64,000 nt of DNA from IMG/VR virus record IMGVR_UViG_3300031669_000012, positions 1 through 64,000 of that record; one strand, given 5' to 3'. Below the pieces are notes generated by a model, which saw only the letters and a program-made list of their open reading frames with translations, had not been told where the DNA came from and made no database searches. The position numbers and the translations under genes were made by a program. This stretch comes from a virus. Each line of letters opens with the position of its first letter. Within the stretch, counting starts at the first letter, position 1. This document shows positions 1 through 6,409 of the stretch, one piece after another.

Positions 1-11
1 TAAAGATGAAG

Positions 12-163
12 TTGTGCATGGTATCTTTCGTTAATATATGATACCTCACAATAACACGTTAGCATAACAATAGGAGATTAGATTGATTAGAATCTTCAAA
101 GGAATGAACTCCATTTTCAAATGTAAAAACTTCATTTTCAAATGCAAATTTTACATGCATTCC
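12..163. other. Hairpin-rich gene-free stretch at left edge
   Basis: No gene is visible in bases 1-170. A stem pairs 12-16 and 20-25 with 40-45 and 47-51 (5 + 6 bp). A small hairpin pairs 80-84 with 91-95. A larger one pairs 101-106 with 158-163 and, inside it, 121-128 with 149-156 (8 bp). The 12-mer CATTTTCAAATG occurs twice, at 112-123 and 133-144. On the minus strand this lies 3' of the gene at 171-494, so it could be a processing or termination region or part of an RNA that continues beyond the edge. No U-run typical of a Rho-independent terminator is seen. Confidence 0.4.
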
Positions 164-170
164 GTAGATT

Positions 171-494
171 TTAATTTAAGCGTTTTATAATAGCAATATT
201 GCCAAGTATATTTACTGAAACTTCAATGTCCATTTCTTTCTTTATTCGATGAACATTACTGCAAAGTTTATTTTTGGCTAATTTTCGATCATATTCAGAT
301 TCAGCTTGTGCAATTTGAGGAATTGGACATCTTATAGATTCTCCAATTTCCAAAGTTAAAAGACCTTTACGAATACTTATTAGTTCAGGTTTTTTAGATT
401 TTTCTGCAATTAAAGCTTTTACTGTTAAAATAACTTCATCAGTTTCATGTTCTGAAAGTTTCTCTACTACAAATTCTTCTTTCTTCTTTTTCAT
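171..494 (-). CDS. Hypothetical early-arm protein, 107 aa
   Basis: A 107-residue protein of unknown function, with no recognised family. The N-terminus is strongly basic then mixed-charge (MKKKKEEF...), and no membrane segment or signal peptide is visible. The C-terminal third (IEVSVNILGNIAIIKRLN) could form beta strands. It starts at ATG 494 and lies 6 bp from the downstream end of the membrane-protein gene at 501-899, so the two probably share a transcript. Hairpin-rich DNA follows its stop codon. The reading frame is convincing from length and packing, but no function can be read. Confidence 0.7.
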   Translation of the reverse strand: MKKKKEEFVVEKLSEHETDEVILTVKALIAEKSKKPELISIRKGLLTLEIGESIRCPIPQIAQAESEYDRKLAKNKLCSNVHRIKKEMDIEVSVNILGNIAIIKRLN

Positions 495-500
495 TAGGTG

Positions 501-899
501 TCAAATTAGATATGTTAGTAAAAAGAATAATCCCCAAAGTAATGCAACAATCAGTGTTGAAGCATGTGCTATTAACTTTATTTTAAAGTATTCAGATAAT
601 GAAATTTTAAAAGAAGTCCATCGAGATATACCATGAGTCTTTTTAAACTCATCAAGAGTTGTAATCAACTTATTATATAGTTCTTCTTCTTTAGGATCTT
701 TATATGATCGTATTGTATCTGGATGCATCGATCTCTTTCTACGTTTAGAATATTCCATTGCTTCCAGTTCTTCATCACTAGGAAGATTTACAATATTACT
801 TATTCTTCCAACTGTTGTTCTTGCTGAAAGATTCACAATAACAGAAATAGTCATATAGACTAATGCAATCAAATAAATTGTCATAATGAATGTGAACAT
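501..899 (-). CDS. Small membrane protein with two transmembrane segments
   Basis: A 132-residue protein with a hydrophobic N-terminal segment (about residues 1-26) and a second at the C-terminus (about 110-131). Between them lies a charged stretch rich in Arg, Lys and Glu containing SKRRKRSMHP. This predicts an inner-membrane protein with both ends anchored and a soluble loop. The family is not recognised. It could be an early host-takeover or superinfection-exclusion protein, but that is a guess from size, topology and position in the early arm. It is followed 6 bp later by the 107-aa gene and preceded by the large structured gene-free stretch at 921-1300. Confidence 0.72.
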   Translation of the reverse strand: MFTFIMTIYLIALVYMTISVIVNLSARTTVGRISNIVNLPSDEELEAMEYSKRRKRSMHPDTIRSYKDPKEEELYNKLITTLDEFKKTHGISRWTSFKISLSEYFKIKLIAHASTLIVALLWGLFFLLTYLI

Positions 900-920
900 A
901 AAGTTTATTTTTAATTAATA

Positions 921-1300
921 GTCGAAAGGGGTAAAAACCTTTCTCGCACACTACTCATAGATTAACTACTCCTATGAGTTACTTTGATAAATATGAACAT
1001 TATCTGTTTTAGTTCATAACCTATTGCTAGTTCAAAGGCATAGCGCAATACTATGCTGCCAATCTCAATACTTCTTAAAATTAGTATTGAAACTACGTTC
1101 TAATCTTCCTAGAGATTGAACTGTTTTTCTGCTTCAATGAGTAGTGGATAAGACTACCTGCACAATGCTTGAATTGCAATTTTCAAAAGCTACTATACTC
1201 ATATCACTATGAGCAAGGCGATATCATTTTATTGTTTCACAACAATTATCAATACCGCTGCCTCCTCGTTTCATATCAGTGGCAGTGTTTGTTATGTAAC
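921..1300. ncRNA. Candidate structured RNA: tandem array of about 11 hairpins
   Basis: Bases 900-1378 carry no convincing gene but a near-continuous run of non-overlapping hairpins. Arms pair 924-929/938-943, 953-960/972-979 (8 bp), 992-998/1012-1018 (7 bp), 1038-1043/1051-1056, 1065-1072/1083-1090 (8 bp), 1097-1106/1113-1121 (9 bp, one bulge), 1141-1145/1153-1157, 1169-1173/1182-1186, 1198-1203/1208-1213, 1231-1236/1241-1246 and 1256-1262/1281-1287 (one G-U). A 14-bp palindrome lies at 1360-1373. Some 5-bp stems are expected by chance in AT-rich DNA; the 7-9 bp stems and the tiling are the real evidence. Orientation is undetermined because wobble pairs point both ways. No tRNA or known riboswitch was recognised. 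Confidence 0.45.
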
Positions 1301-1378
1301 CTTCAAGTCGGTAGGAAATGAGTGCCAATAAAAGAACGTTGAAACGATTCATAAGTCTCTACTTAATTAAGTATGACA

Positions 1379-1672
1379 TTAGTTGTAAATTTGTTCAATT
1401 GTATAATGCACAGGTGGAGCAATTAATTTCTTAAATACTTTTAACACCTTTGAAGCACTACCAAGACAATTCGCAAAATGTGGATTAGATATTTTGAAAG
1501 TATTAGTTTCATCTAAAGTATCCAAATCAATATATCTATAATCACTTTTACGAACAAAAGGATATGATCCTTTCCTAATAGCATATTTTCCATTTATTTT
1601 GTGAATTTGATAAGGTGCTTTTGCATATTTCAAACCATTCACAAAATAGAACAATCGTATTTTTCCAAACAT
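1379..1672 (-). CDS. Hypothetical protein, 97 aa
   Basis: A small basic protein, not recognised. The frame can be extended to a GTG at 1696, but the ATG at 1672 (MFGKIRLFYFVNG...) is preferred because it follows the stop of the upstream gene at 1674 with almost no gap. The sequence is rich in Lys and Tyr, with HKINGKYAIRKGSYPF in the middle, suggesting a compact beta-rich fold. No membrane segment is visible. It belongs to the tightly packed minus-strand early cluster, and the structured stretch 921-1300 lies directly downstream of its stop codon. Confidence 0.6.
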   Translation of the reverse strand: MFGKIRLFYFVNGLKYAKAPYQIHKINGKYAIRKGSYPFVRKSDYRYIDLDTLDETNTFKISNPHFANCLGSASKVLKVFKKLIAPPVHYTIEQIYN

Positions 1673-1673
1673 A

Positions 1674-1871
1674 TTATTTAATATTGGGATCACCACGTTG
1701 AACAGTATTGTTGGGAGTTTTATTCAAAACATTTTGAGCATATTCCCAAGCTTGCATTACATCTCTATCGAGACACGATTCAAGTTTATGACAATGCAAA
1801 ACATTTGCTACTTTACGAAAAGTATCTTCTATCTGTTTTGCCTGATAAGTCAGGATTGTTAATTCTTCCAT
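1674..1871 (-). CDS. Hypothetical small protein, 65 aa
   Basis: A 65-residue protein starting at ATG 1871 inside the 3' end of the gene at 1813-2205 (59-bp overlap in another frame). The sequence looks helical (EELTILTYQAKQIEDTFRKV) with three cysteines and one histidine in LHCHKLESCLDR, which might bind metal but does not match a known zinc-finger spacing. The overlap and the immediate start of the next gene fit the packing of its neighbours. An opposite-strand frame over the same area is an unlikely alternative. Function unknown. Confidence 0.55.
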   Translation of the reverse strand: MEELTILTYQAKQIEDTFRKVANVLHCHKLESCLDRDVMQAWEYAQNVLNKTPNNTVQRGDPNIK

Positions 1872-2205
1872 TAGTATCAGATTTAGGTAAAACTTTCAAT
1901 GAAACCTTATATATAACCATAGGTCCAGATTCATACATTGGATATAGACTAACAAATTCTTTTTCAATTGTAAATATTTCAGGATATCTTGAAAGAGAAT
2001 TTACAAATGCACGAATAGCTGCTACTTCTTTCCAAAGATCATTTTTTTCAAAATCTACAGGGAAAGTAATAGTATTTATCAATGTAATTGGTTCAATCTT
2101 AGCCTCACTCAAAGGTTTAGATTCAGGAAGATTTGTTCCAAAAAGCAATCTCTCAATCCATTTTAGGATTTTAAGTTTTGTTTGATGTTTCATTTCTTTT
2201 CGCAT
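1813..2205 (-). CDS. Hypothetical protein, 130 aa
   Basis: A 130-residue protein of unknown function, starting at ATG 2205 (a second in-frame ATG lies four codons later, at 2193). The N-terminal 25 residues are basic and amphipathic (KHQTKLKILKWIERLLFG). The rest is mixed, with the segments ITLINTITFPVDFEKNDLW and PMVIYKVSLKVLP likely to form strands. It overlaps the end of the upstream gene (2171-2581) by 35 bp and the start of the downstream 65-aa gene by 59 bp, suggesting translational coupling. A plus-strand frame covering 1805-2185 is judged to be a shadow. Confidence 0.62.
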   Translation of the reverse strand: MRKEMKHQTKLKILKWIERLLFGTNLPESKPLSEAKIEPITLINTITFPVDFEKNDLWKEVAAIRAFVNSLSRYPEIFTIEKEFVSLYPMYESGPMVIYKVSLKVLPKSDTNGRINNPDLSGKTDRRYFS

Positions 2206-2581
2206 TACGTTTAATTTCCTCAGTTATGTCAATTTGAACTCTGATAGATTCTTTTGTATATGCAGTTTGATGTGATGCAACTTGATATTCTTCTACTTCT
2301 AAATAATAGATTTTAAATCCTCTATCTAAAAGTCTAAGTATTTCATTATCAGTAATCCATTTTGTCATAAAGACAATAGACTTGAAAGCACAAAACCATT
2401 CTTTACCATTCAAATCCATATCAATATGTTCATCAGTATCTGGATTCAAATCTAAATAAGGTTGAGGAAAATCGTGATATCTTTCAATTAATGCATGAAA
2501 ATCATCATTGAGGTATACTCCTCTGTCATGATTGAACAACCCAATACCATTAGAATGTTCTATTCGTATTAGAGATTTCAT
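2171..2581 (-). CDS. Phage hypothetical protein, 136 aa
   Basis: A 136-residue protein resembling a small hypothetical type seen in many phages. It opens with an I-E-H-x-N-G-I-G-L-F motif, then D-F-P-Q-P-Y-L-D, then an aromatic core K-E-W-F-C-A-F-K-S, and a segment D-R-G-F-K-I-Y-Y-L-E-V-E followed by H-Q-T-A-Y-T-K. The resemblance is from memory of the general pattern, and no function is known for that type. It starts at ATG 2581, 11 bp after the stop of the gene at 2593-3135. No signal peptide or membrane segment is present, so it is probably a cytoplasmic early protein. Confidence 0.65.
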   Translation of the reverse strand: MKSLIRIEHSNGIGLFNHDRGVYLNDDFHALIERYHDFPQPYLDLNPDTDEHIDMDLNGKEWFCAFKSIVFMTKWITDNEILRLLDRGFKIYYLEVEEYQVASHQTAYTKESIRVQIDITEEIKRNAKRNETSNKT

Positions 2582-2592
2582 TGTTAAAAGAA

Positions 2593-3135
2593 TTATTTGT
2601 TTTTACTCAATTTGTGAATTCTAGATTTTGCCCAATAACTAAAATCAGAAGGATTTAATGAAGGACTTTCATGAAGACTTCCAACTTTATAACAATCGTG
2701 CATAAGTTTTAAAAGAGCTTCTTCAGTAAATCTATGAACTTTTGTAAGTTCTAAAGAACCTTCATCTGAATTTTGACTTACTTTAGGTTTGTCAATTACA
2801 TCAAAAGCATCTCGAATTGCAATAAGTTCTTTAAGAGTCCCTTCTTCACATCCAAAACCTATTTTGAAGTTTCTAACTTTAGCATGAGATATATCTCTAA
2901 AACTTTCCCAATCTCCATTAGAGAATATGCTAAGAGGATAACCTGCTAGTTTTGGAGCAGTTTCAATATAATCGATTGCTGCAATTATTTCATCTCGTGT
3001 GATATCTCCATATTTTGTTTCAGCAAATTCACTATTTTTGTGAATTTGAAATCTTACTTTTCCAAAATAGAGAACTTTTGTAGGAGGTAATACTTCTTCT
3101 TCTGGTAATTCACTTAATGTTTTACAAAGTCCCAT
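2593..3135 (-). CDS. Hypothetical protein, 180 aa (start moved to 3135)
   Basis: The longest open frame begins with TTG at 3411, but the ATG at 3135 (MGLCKTLSELPEEEVLPPTK...) is a better start. The 92-codon extension would be translated from DNA that folds into a series of hairpins and has an odd Lys/Ile-rich composition. Another ATG lies at 3201. From 3135 the protein is 180 residues, soluble and mixed-charge, with KVLYFGKVRFQIHK near the N-terminus and a helical C-terminus ending in KSRIHKLSKNK. The family is not recognised. It is followed after 11 bp by the 136-aa gene. Confidence 0.55.
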   Translation of the reverse strand: MGLCKTLSELPEEEVLPPTKVLYFGKVRFQIHKNSEFAETKYGDITRDEIIAAIDYIETAPKLAGYPLSIFSNGDWESFRDISHAKVRNFKIGFGCEEGTLKELIAIRDAFDVIDKPKVSQNSDEGSLELTKVHRFTEEALLKLMHDCYKVGSLHESPSLNPSDFSYWAKSRIHKLSKNK

Positions 3136-3407
3136 AATTGTAAATTTGAGTTTGAGCTTTATTACTATTTCAAGTAATATACTAGCACTCCTATTCTTCA
3201 TTTTATAGTCAGAACTTTTATGACTTATAAAAACCACAAGATGTGCAGATACATCTCGTGGTGTAAATTTAATCCAATAAACTTTTAGTAGTTTCGCCCC
3301 CTGTATAGATAGTTTATACTCTATCAGATGTTTCAAGGTCAACCTTGATTCTTCTATCTTTTCAGATTTACTCTCAAATGTGAGGAAGGGAGCCACCTCT
3401 ACTAATA
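3136..3407 (-). ncRNA. Candidate structured RNA or leader: second hairpin array
   Basis: Consecutive hairpins pair 3161-3166/3173-3178, 3201-3210/3222-3232 (10 bp, one bulged T), 3234-3244/3251-3261 (11 bp around a 6-base loop), 3279-3283/3290-3294, 3308-3312/3321-3325, 3333-3339/3342-3348 and 3382-3385/3396-3399. In the 11-bp stem the single mismatch is A-C on the plus strand but G-U in a minus-strand RNA, which favours transcription with the surrounding early genes. The open frame through this stretch has only a TTG start and no recognisable protein. It could be the 5' leader of the 180-aa gene or an independent RNA. Confidence 0.4.
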
Positions 3408-3731
3408 TCAAAAATACTTATTGTAGACTTCAATTAGCACTTCATATTGTGCTCTAGCCGTAATCAAAGTAATTTCTAAATCAAAAATAGAAACAATTTG
3501 ATTTTTAGCGAAGTCTCTCGATGGATTAACAAAAGGAGTTTTATCCATAGCATTTATTGCTGCAGAACGAAGTTCAATAGTTTCTTCATGTCTAGCAATC
3601 ATGTGTTCAACTCTTGAAATTCTATCCAATAGATCTTTTTTAGAAATATCAAATAAAACTTCTTGAGCAGCAGGAGTATTTGCATAATTAGCAATTATCT
3701 TACTGATTCTGGGTTTCTTTTGATAAGCCAT
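3408..3731 (-). CDS. Hypothetical helical protein, 107 aa
   Basis: The preferred start is the ATG at 3731 (MAYQKKPRISKIIANYA...). The frame extends to 3773, but that adds only a hydrophobic tail overlapping the upstream gene more deeply. The protein is predicted to be almost entirely helical, with heptad-like stretches (VEHMIARHEETIELRSAAIN and FDLEITLITARAQYEVLIEV), so a small coiled-coil or dimeric regulator is possible. It overlaps the end of the gene at 3700-4221 by 32 bp. Hairpin-rich DNA lies directly beyond its stop codon. Not assigned to a family. Confidence 0.6.
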   Translation of the reverse strand: MAYQKKPRISKIIANYANTPAAQEVLFDISKKDLLDRISRVEHMIARHEETIELRSAAINAMDKTPFVNPSRDFAKNQIVSIFDLEITLITARAQYEVLIEVYNKYF

Positions 3732-4221
3732 GTGAATTATTATTAGTAAACAAATGTTCAATATAATTCTCATTTATTTCCATAGCCCTATCTTTAAAAA
3801 TAAAGCGCATGAACGTATTTGCGATTTGTGCAAGTGTAACAGTTTTAAACCGAATTGTATTACAAATAATCGCACCACAATCTCTTTCATAGATTACTTT
3901 GAATCCATGATATTTTGTAGCATCTTTTATTGGCACAAGTAATCTAACTTGAATACCAATTTCATCCTCTTGACAAACTCCATCTACATAATATTTGCCA
4001 ACATGAATATGCTTTGTAGAAGAAACTTTACGAAGAATGCCTTTGAAACTAACTTCGTGTTTAGGTAGATGTTTAACTCTAACACCTAAAATGTTACGAT
4101 AATCTTCTGTATCGTTATAACACCTGACGAAGTTTTCTTTGCACAATTCACGAGTTCTATCTTTACTCAAAGTAATGTTACATTGAGGACATTTACCAAA
4201 TGGTCCATCAGGGTTTCTCAT
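3700..4221 (-). CDS. Hypothetical protein with N-terminal Cys cluster, 173 aa
   Basis: A 173-residue protein. The N-terminus carries a zinc-ribbon-like pattern: C-P-Q-C (about residues 11-14) followed by single cysteines near 27 and 34, consistent with a small metal-binding knob, although the spacing is not that of a named finger. The middle (VKHLPKHEVSFKGILRKVSSTKHIHVGKYYVDG) looks beta-rich, and another C-G-A-I-I-C pair occurs around residues 115-120. It might bind nucleic acid or be a small processing enzyme, but this is speculation. It starts at ATG 4221, 11 bp downstream of the thyX stop, so it probably shares the thyX transcript. Confidence 0.65.
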   Translation of the reverse strand: MRNPDGPFGKCPQCNITLSKDRTRELCKENFVRCYNDTEDYRNILGVRVKHLPKHEVSFKGILRKVSSTKHIHVGKYYVDGVCQEDEIGIQVRLLVPIKDATKYHGFKVIYERDCGAIICNTIRFKTVTLAQIANTFMRFIFKDRAMEINENYIEHLFTNNNSHGLSKETQNQ

Positions 4222-4232
4222 ACGATTAGGAT

Positions 4233-5015
4233 TTAAAGATCATCAAACAAAATAGGTATTAAACTTTGAAATCTCTCTTTAAGAGGATTCATTAAATCTA
4301 TCATTTGAGGATGTGCAGCAGCACCACAACGAAGTTTAAATATGTGTCTCCATTCTCTAATATTAGCAGAAATATTTATTTCTGTTTTAAGAGAATTAGG
4401 AAGAACTGAACGTGCTTGTTGAGGCGACCAACCTAAACTTATTAACGTTTGATATGTTGTTTCTGATCCAGCAAGTGAATGTAAAAACCAATCAGATGCA
4501 TGTTTATTATCATGTTTTACAATTTTATCTAATTTGTCATTAACCCAATCATTTTCCCACCAAATATAAGTATCTTCTGATAGATACAACCAACTAGGAA
4601 TAATGAAAGTAATATGCTTTTCATTTCCATAATTACAATATCTAGTTGATTCTTGTGCAAAACTAGCAATACGATGTCTTACTAATTCATGACTAACACC
4701 TCTATCCGTAATAAACTTAACAGTGATATTTCCACCAAATTCAAGCATTGCTTCATGCTTTCTAGAAATTAGTTTAGGAATTAATTTACGAGCAGATATA
4801 GAATATTGAAAATTAATATCACTCATATTTATTTCAACAAGTTGTGTAGAAACATGATTAACTATTTCACTTTTTTCGGATAAAGGAAGTAATTTAGAAT
4901 ATTCAATTCTGCCTTCACTCTTATAACAAGTTCTAGCAGCTAACTCAATTTGTTTAAGAATCTCTTCTCCATTAATAGGAGTAATAATCTCAAAAGATTG
5001 TTTGATCAGTTTCAT
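4233..5015 (-). CDS. thyX: Flavin-dependent thymidylate synthase ThyX
   Basis: ThyX methylates dUMP to dTMP using methylene-tetrahydrofolate, with FAD and NADPH. The family signature RHR-x7-S is intact: R113-H114-R115 and S123 in RHRIASFAQESTRY. The C-terminal conserved region N-x-R-E-W-R-H-I-F-K-L-R is also present. At 260 residues the length is normal, and nothing suggests decay. Phages commonly carry thyX to keep up dTTP supply during replication; it is the only nucleotide-metabolism gene recognised here. It starts at ATG 5015 and is followed closely by the 173-aa gene. A long imperfect hairpin (5056-5144) sits in its 5' leader and may control expression. Confidence 0.95.
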   Translation of the reverse strand: MKLIKQSFEIITPINGEEILKQIELAARTCYKSEGRIEYSKLLPLSEKSEIVNHVSTQLVEINMSDINFQYSISARKLIPKLISRKHEAMLEFGGNITVKFITDRGVSHELVRHRIASFAQESTRYCNYGNEKHITFIIPSWLYLSEDTYIWWENDWVNDKLDKIVKHDNKHASDWFLHSLAGSETTYQTLISLGWSPQQARSVLPNSLKTEINISANIREWRHIFKLRCGAAAHPQMIDLMNPLKERFQSLIPILFDDL

Positions 5016-5055
5016 TTGGTATCGTAAGATTTAAAGTTTGTTTTGATAAAAACAT

Positions 5056-5144
5056 TTTCTACACTATAAATTATTGGAGAATACCAAAATTTGCAACTTA
5101 TTTCGCATAATTCGGCTCAATTCCAACAACTTATAATGTAGAAA
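5056..5144 (-). ncRNA. Structured thyX leader: long stem-loop
   Basis: In minus-strand RNA, 5131-5144 pairs with 5056-5069 in a 14-bp helix with one U-G wobble. On the plus strand the same position is an A-C mismatch, so the structure is intact only in the thyX sense direction. Inside it, shorter helices appear to stack with internal loops: UUGG/CCAA, then CCGAAUU with AAUUUUGG, then UGCG/UGCA. It ends about 40 bases before the thyX ATG. It could be a cis-regulatory element. It does not resemble a riboswitch I can name. Confidence 0.5.
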
Positions 5145-5259
5145 GTAATCAAACAGTAAGAATCATATAAGCTGTTGCATAAGTCTATTGATTATGTTTG
5201 ATTGATTCAGGAATAGTATCTGGAATCGAATGCATACCAGCAAGATTTGTATAATTATG
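5145..5259. other. Further small hairpins upstream of thyX leader
   Basis: This remainder of the gap between thyX and the 87-aa frame holds no gene. Short hairpins pair 5152-5156/5172-5176, 5178-5182/5192-5196 and 5204-5210/5220-5227 (7 bp, one bulge), with a weak one at 5234-5252. These short stems could arise by chance in AT-rich DNA. They are recorded because they continue the hairpin tiling seen in the other early-arm gaps. Confidence 0.3.
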
Positions 5260-5523
5260 TCAATATTGGCTTGGTTTAGTTGAATTTGTATTATGATTGA
5301 AGATACGATCTGTAATATGAGGTTTGATTTGATTTAAAGGATGATTTAGGTTATGATCTGAAAGATGATCGGAATTAGAATCTGAATTAGAATCTAAGTT
5401 AGAATCTGAAAGATGATCTGTTGTATAGGTTTTGCAAACTACATTATAAAGTAATGGTGATTTTAAGGAAGTGTTTTGAAAAGGTATTAATGTGGATGGA
5501 TATGTAGGCGCATCTAAACACAT
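5260..5523 (-). CDS. Possible small repeat protein, 87 aa
   Basis: A frame with an ATG at 5523, 7 bp after the stop of the next gene upstream. Residues about 39-62 are tetrapeptide repeats of the type D-S-N-S, D-S-N-L and D-H-L-S, produced by a 12-bp tandem repeat in the DNA. The remainder is rich in Asn, His, Thr and Pro with no recognisable domain. The low complexity makes it unclear whether the protein is real. If real, it would be an acidic, disordered, repeat-bearing protein. Low confidence. Confidence 0.4.
   Translation of the reverse strand: MCLDAPTYPSTLIPFQNTSLKSPLLYNVVCKTYTTDHLSDSNLDSNSDSNSDHLSDHNLNHPLNQIKPHITDRIFNHNTNSTKPSQY
5348..5419. repeat. Six tandem 12-bp units
   Basis: Six imperfect 12-bp units run end to end: AGGTTATGATCT, GAAAGATGATCG, GAATTAGAATCT (twice, identical), AAGTTAGAATCT and GAAAGATGATCT. 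The period is a multiple of three, so the frame of the overlapping 87-aa ORF is kept and each unit gives four residues. There are no spacers, so this is not a CRISPR array. Slippage or a DNA-binding iteron are both possible. Confidence 0.85.
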
Positions 5524-5530
5524 ATTAATT

Positions 5531-5881
5531 CTATGTTACACGAACAAACCATTCTTTAAAACTCATTCCTTTACCACGTTTCTGAAACCTATGAACTTTA
5601 GAAGGATCAATGTCTTTATAAGCTACTTCTTCGTCCTTACAAATAATAAGCATTGCTAAAGTTTCCCAAACACGTTTCTTATTAGAATCAGATCTAGGTT
5701 CAACAATATGAATATTCTCTTTAAAAGTTCTACAAAGTTTCTCAATGATAAGATGTTCAACAGTTTCATTAAAATCCTTACTAGGAATTGAAAAACTATA
5801 AAATCCTACAACAGTAGAATATCTAATATATTCTTTACCATCAGCAGGATCATTGTAAGACATTCTATGAATCGTTACCAT
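5531..5881 (-). CDS. Hypothetical protein, 116 aa
   Basis: A 116-residue soluble protein of unknown function. The N-terminal half (MVTIHRMSYNDPADGKEYIRYS) looks like a beta hairpin. The C-terminal half is basic, with FQKRGKGMSFKEWFVRVT. No motif was recognised. It starts at ATG 5881, overlapping the stop of the upstream gene (5875-6288) by 7 bp, which suggests coupled translation, and it ends 7 bp before the possible 87-aa gene. Early-arm location suggests a role soon after infection, but nothing in the sequence defines one. Confidence 0.62.
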   Translation of the reverse strand: MVTIHRMSYNDPADGKEYIRYSTVVGFYSFSIPSKDFNETVEHLIIEKLCRTFKENIHIVEPRSDSNKKRVWETLAMLIICKDEEVAYKDIDPSKVHRFQKRGKGMSFKEWFVRVT

Positions 5882-6288
5882 AACTTAAACCTTTTAAATA
5901 TGTTCCAAGGTCTTCTCTCAATCGTAATAAGAGCAATAAGATAGTTTTCACGTGCAAGACGATCTAACATAATTAGATTCAAATCAACTGAATTCTTACC
6001 AATCAATTGTAGACCAATCCTATCTCGAACATTTTCAACAGGAAATTCCATCCTAGTAATGTCGATAACATTTAATTTAACTTTAAAAGCAGTTCTTGGA
6101 AGATTAAATGTTAGCATCACATCAGCATCAAACATCCTAATATTGAGAAATATTGCTCTAAGAATGTTCTCAAGTAACGTGTTAGGAAAATGACTGAATC
6201 TAACATGCAATCTTATAGAAGCTTCTTCAACAGTCTTTATAACAAATATAACAGAAGCATCTGAAATAGTTTCAAGTGTAAGTTTCAT
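5875..6288 (-). CDS. Hypothetical protein, 137 aa
   Basis: The preferred start is ATG 6288 (MKLTLETISDASVIF...); the longer frame to 6318 begins with TTG. The protein alternates hydrophobic and polar residues, suggesting a mixed alpha/beta fold, with a basic C-terminus (ERRPWNIFKRFKLW). No recognisable domain, signal peptide or membrane helix is present. It overlaps the next gene by 7 bp. The SSB-like gene's terminator lies upstream at 6362-6399, so this gene and those after it probably need a promoter within about 6289-6361. No good match to the Bacteroidota consensus was seen there. Confidence 0.62.
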   Translation of the reverse strand: MKLTLETISDASVIFVIKTVEEASIRLHVRFSHFPNTLLENILRAIFLNIRMFDADVMLTFNLPRTAFKVKLNVIDITRMEFPVENVRDRIGLQLIGKNSVDLNLIMLDRLARENYLIALITIERRPWNIFKRFKLW

Positions 6289-6361
6289 CGCTAATCTAAA
6301 TTTAAGCACTATTAACAAAAATACATTAGGTTAAAAATAATATTGAAAGTATGGAGTCCGA

Positions 6362-6399
6362 GGAAAAGAAGAAGGAGTTAGGAACTTAATCCCAACTCC
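6362..6399 (-). terminator. Rho-independent terminator after SSB-like gene
   Basis: On the minus strand a 10-bp stem with one G-U (arms 6390-6399 and 6374-6383, 6-base loop) is followed by a T-rich run read from 6373 to 6362. It begins 11 bp after the stop of the gene at 6410-6892 and should end that transcript. Confidence 0.75.
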
Positions 6400-6409
6400 A
6401 TCAACATTG

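Noticed and set aside
900-1378. tRNA genes or a group I intron
   Set aside because: No cloverleaf with a T-arm GTTCRA and acceptor pairing could be built, and I could not find intron core motifs; no split gene flanks it.
1805-2185. Plus-strand frame of 126 codons
   Set aside because: It is antisense to the better packed minus-strand genes at 1674-1871 and 1813-2205 and stands alone in orientation.
3136-3411. N-terminal 92 codons of a 272-aa frame starting at TTG 3411
   Set aside because: The only start is TTG, the protein sequence is odd, and the DNA folds into hairpins; ATG 3135 is preferred.
5348-5419. CRISPR-like repeat
   Set aside because: Units are contiguous 12-mers without spacers; no cas genes are present.
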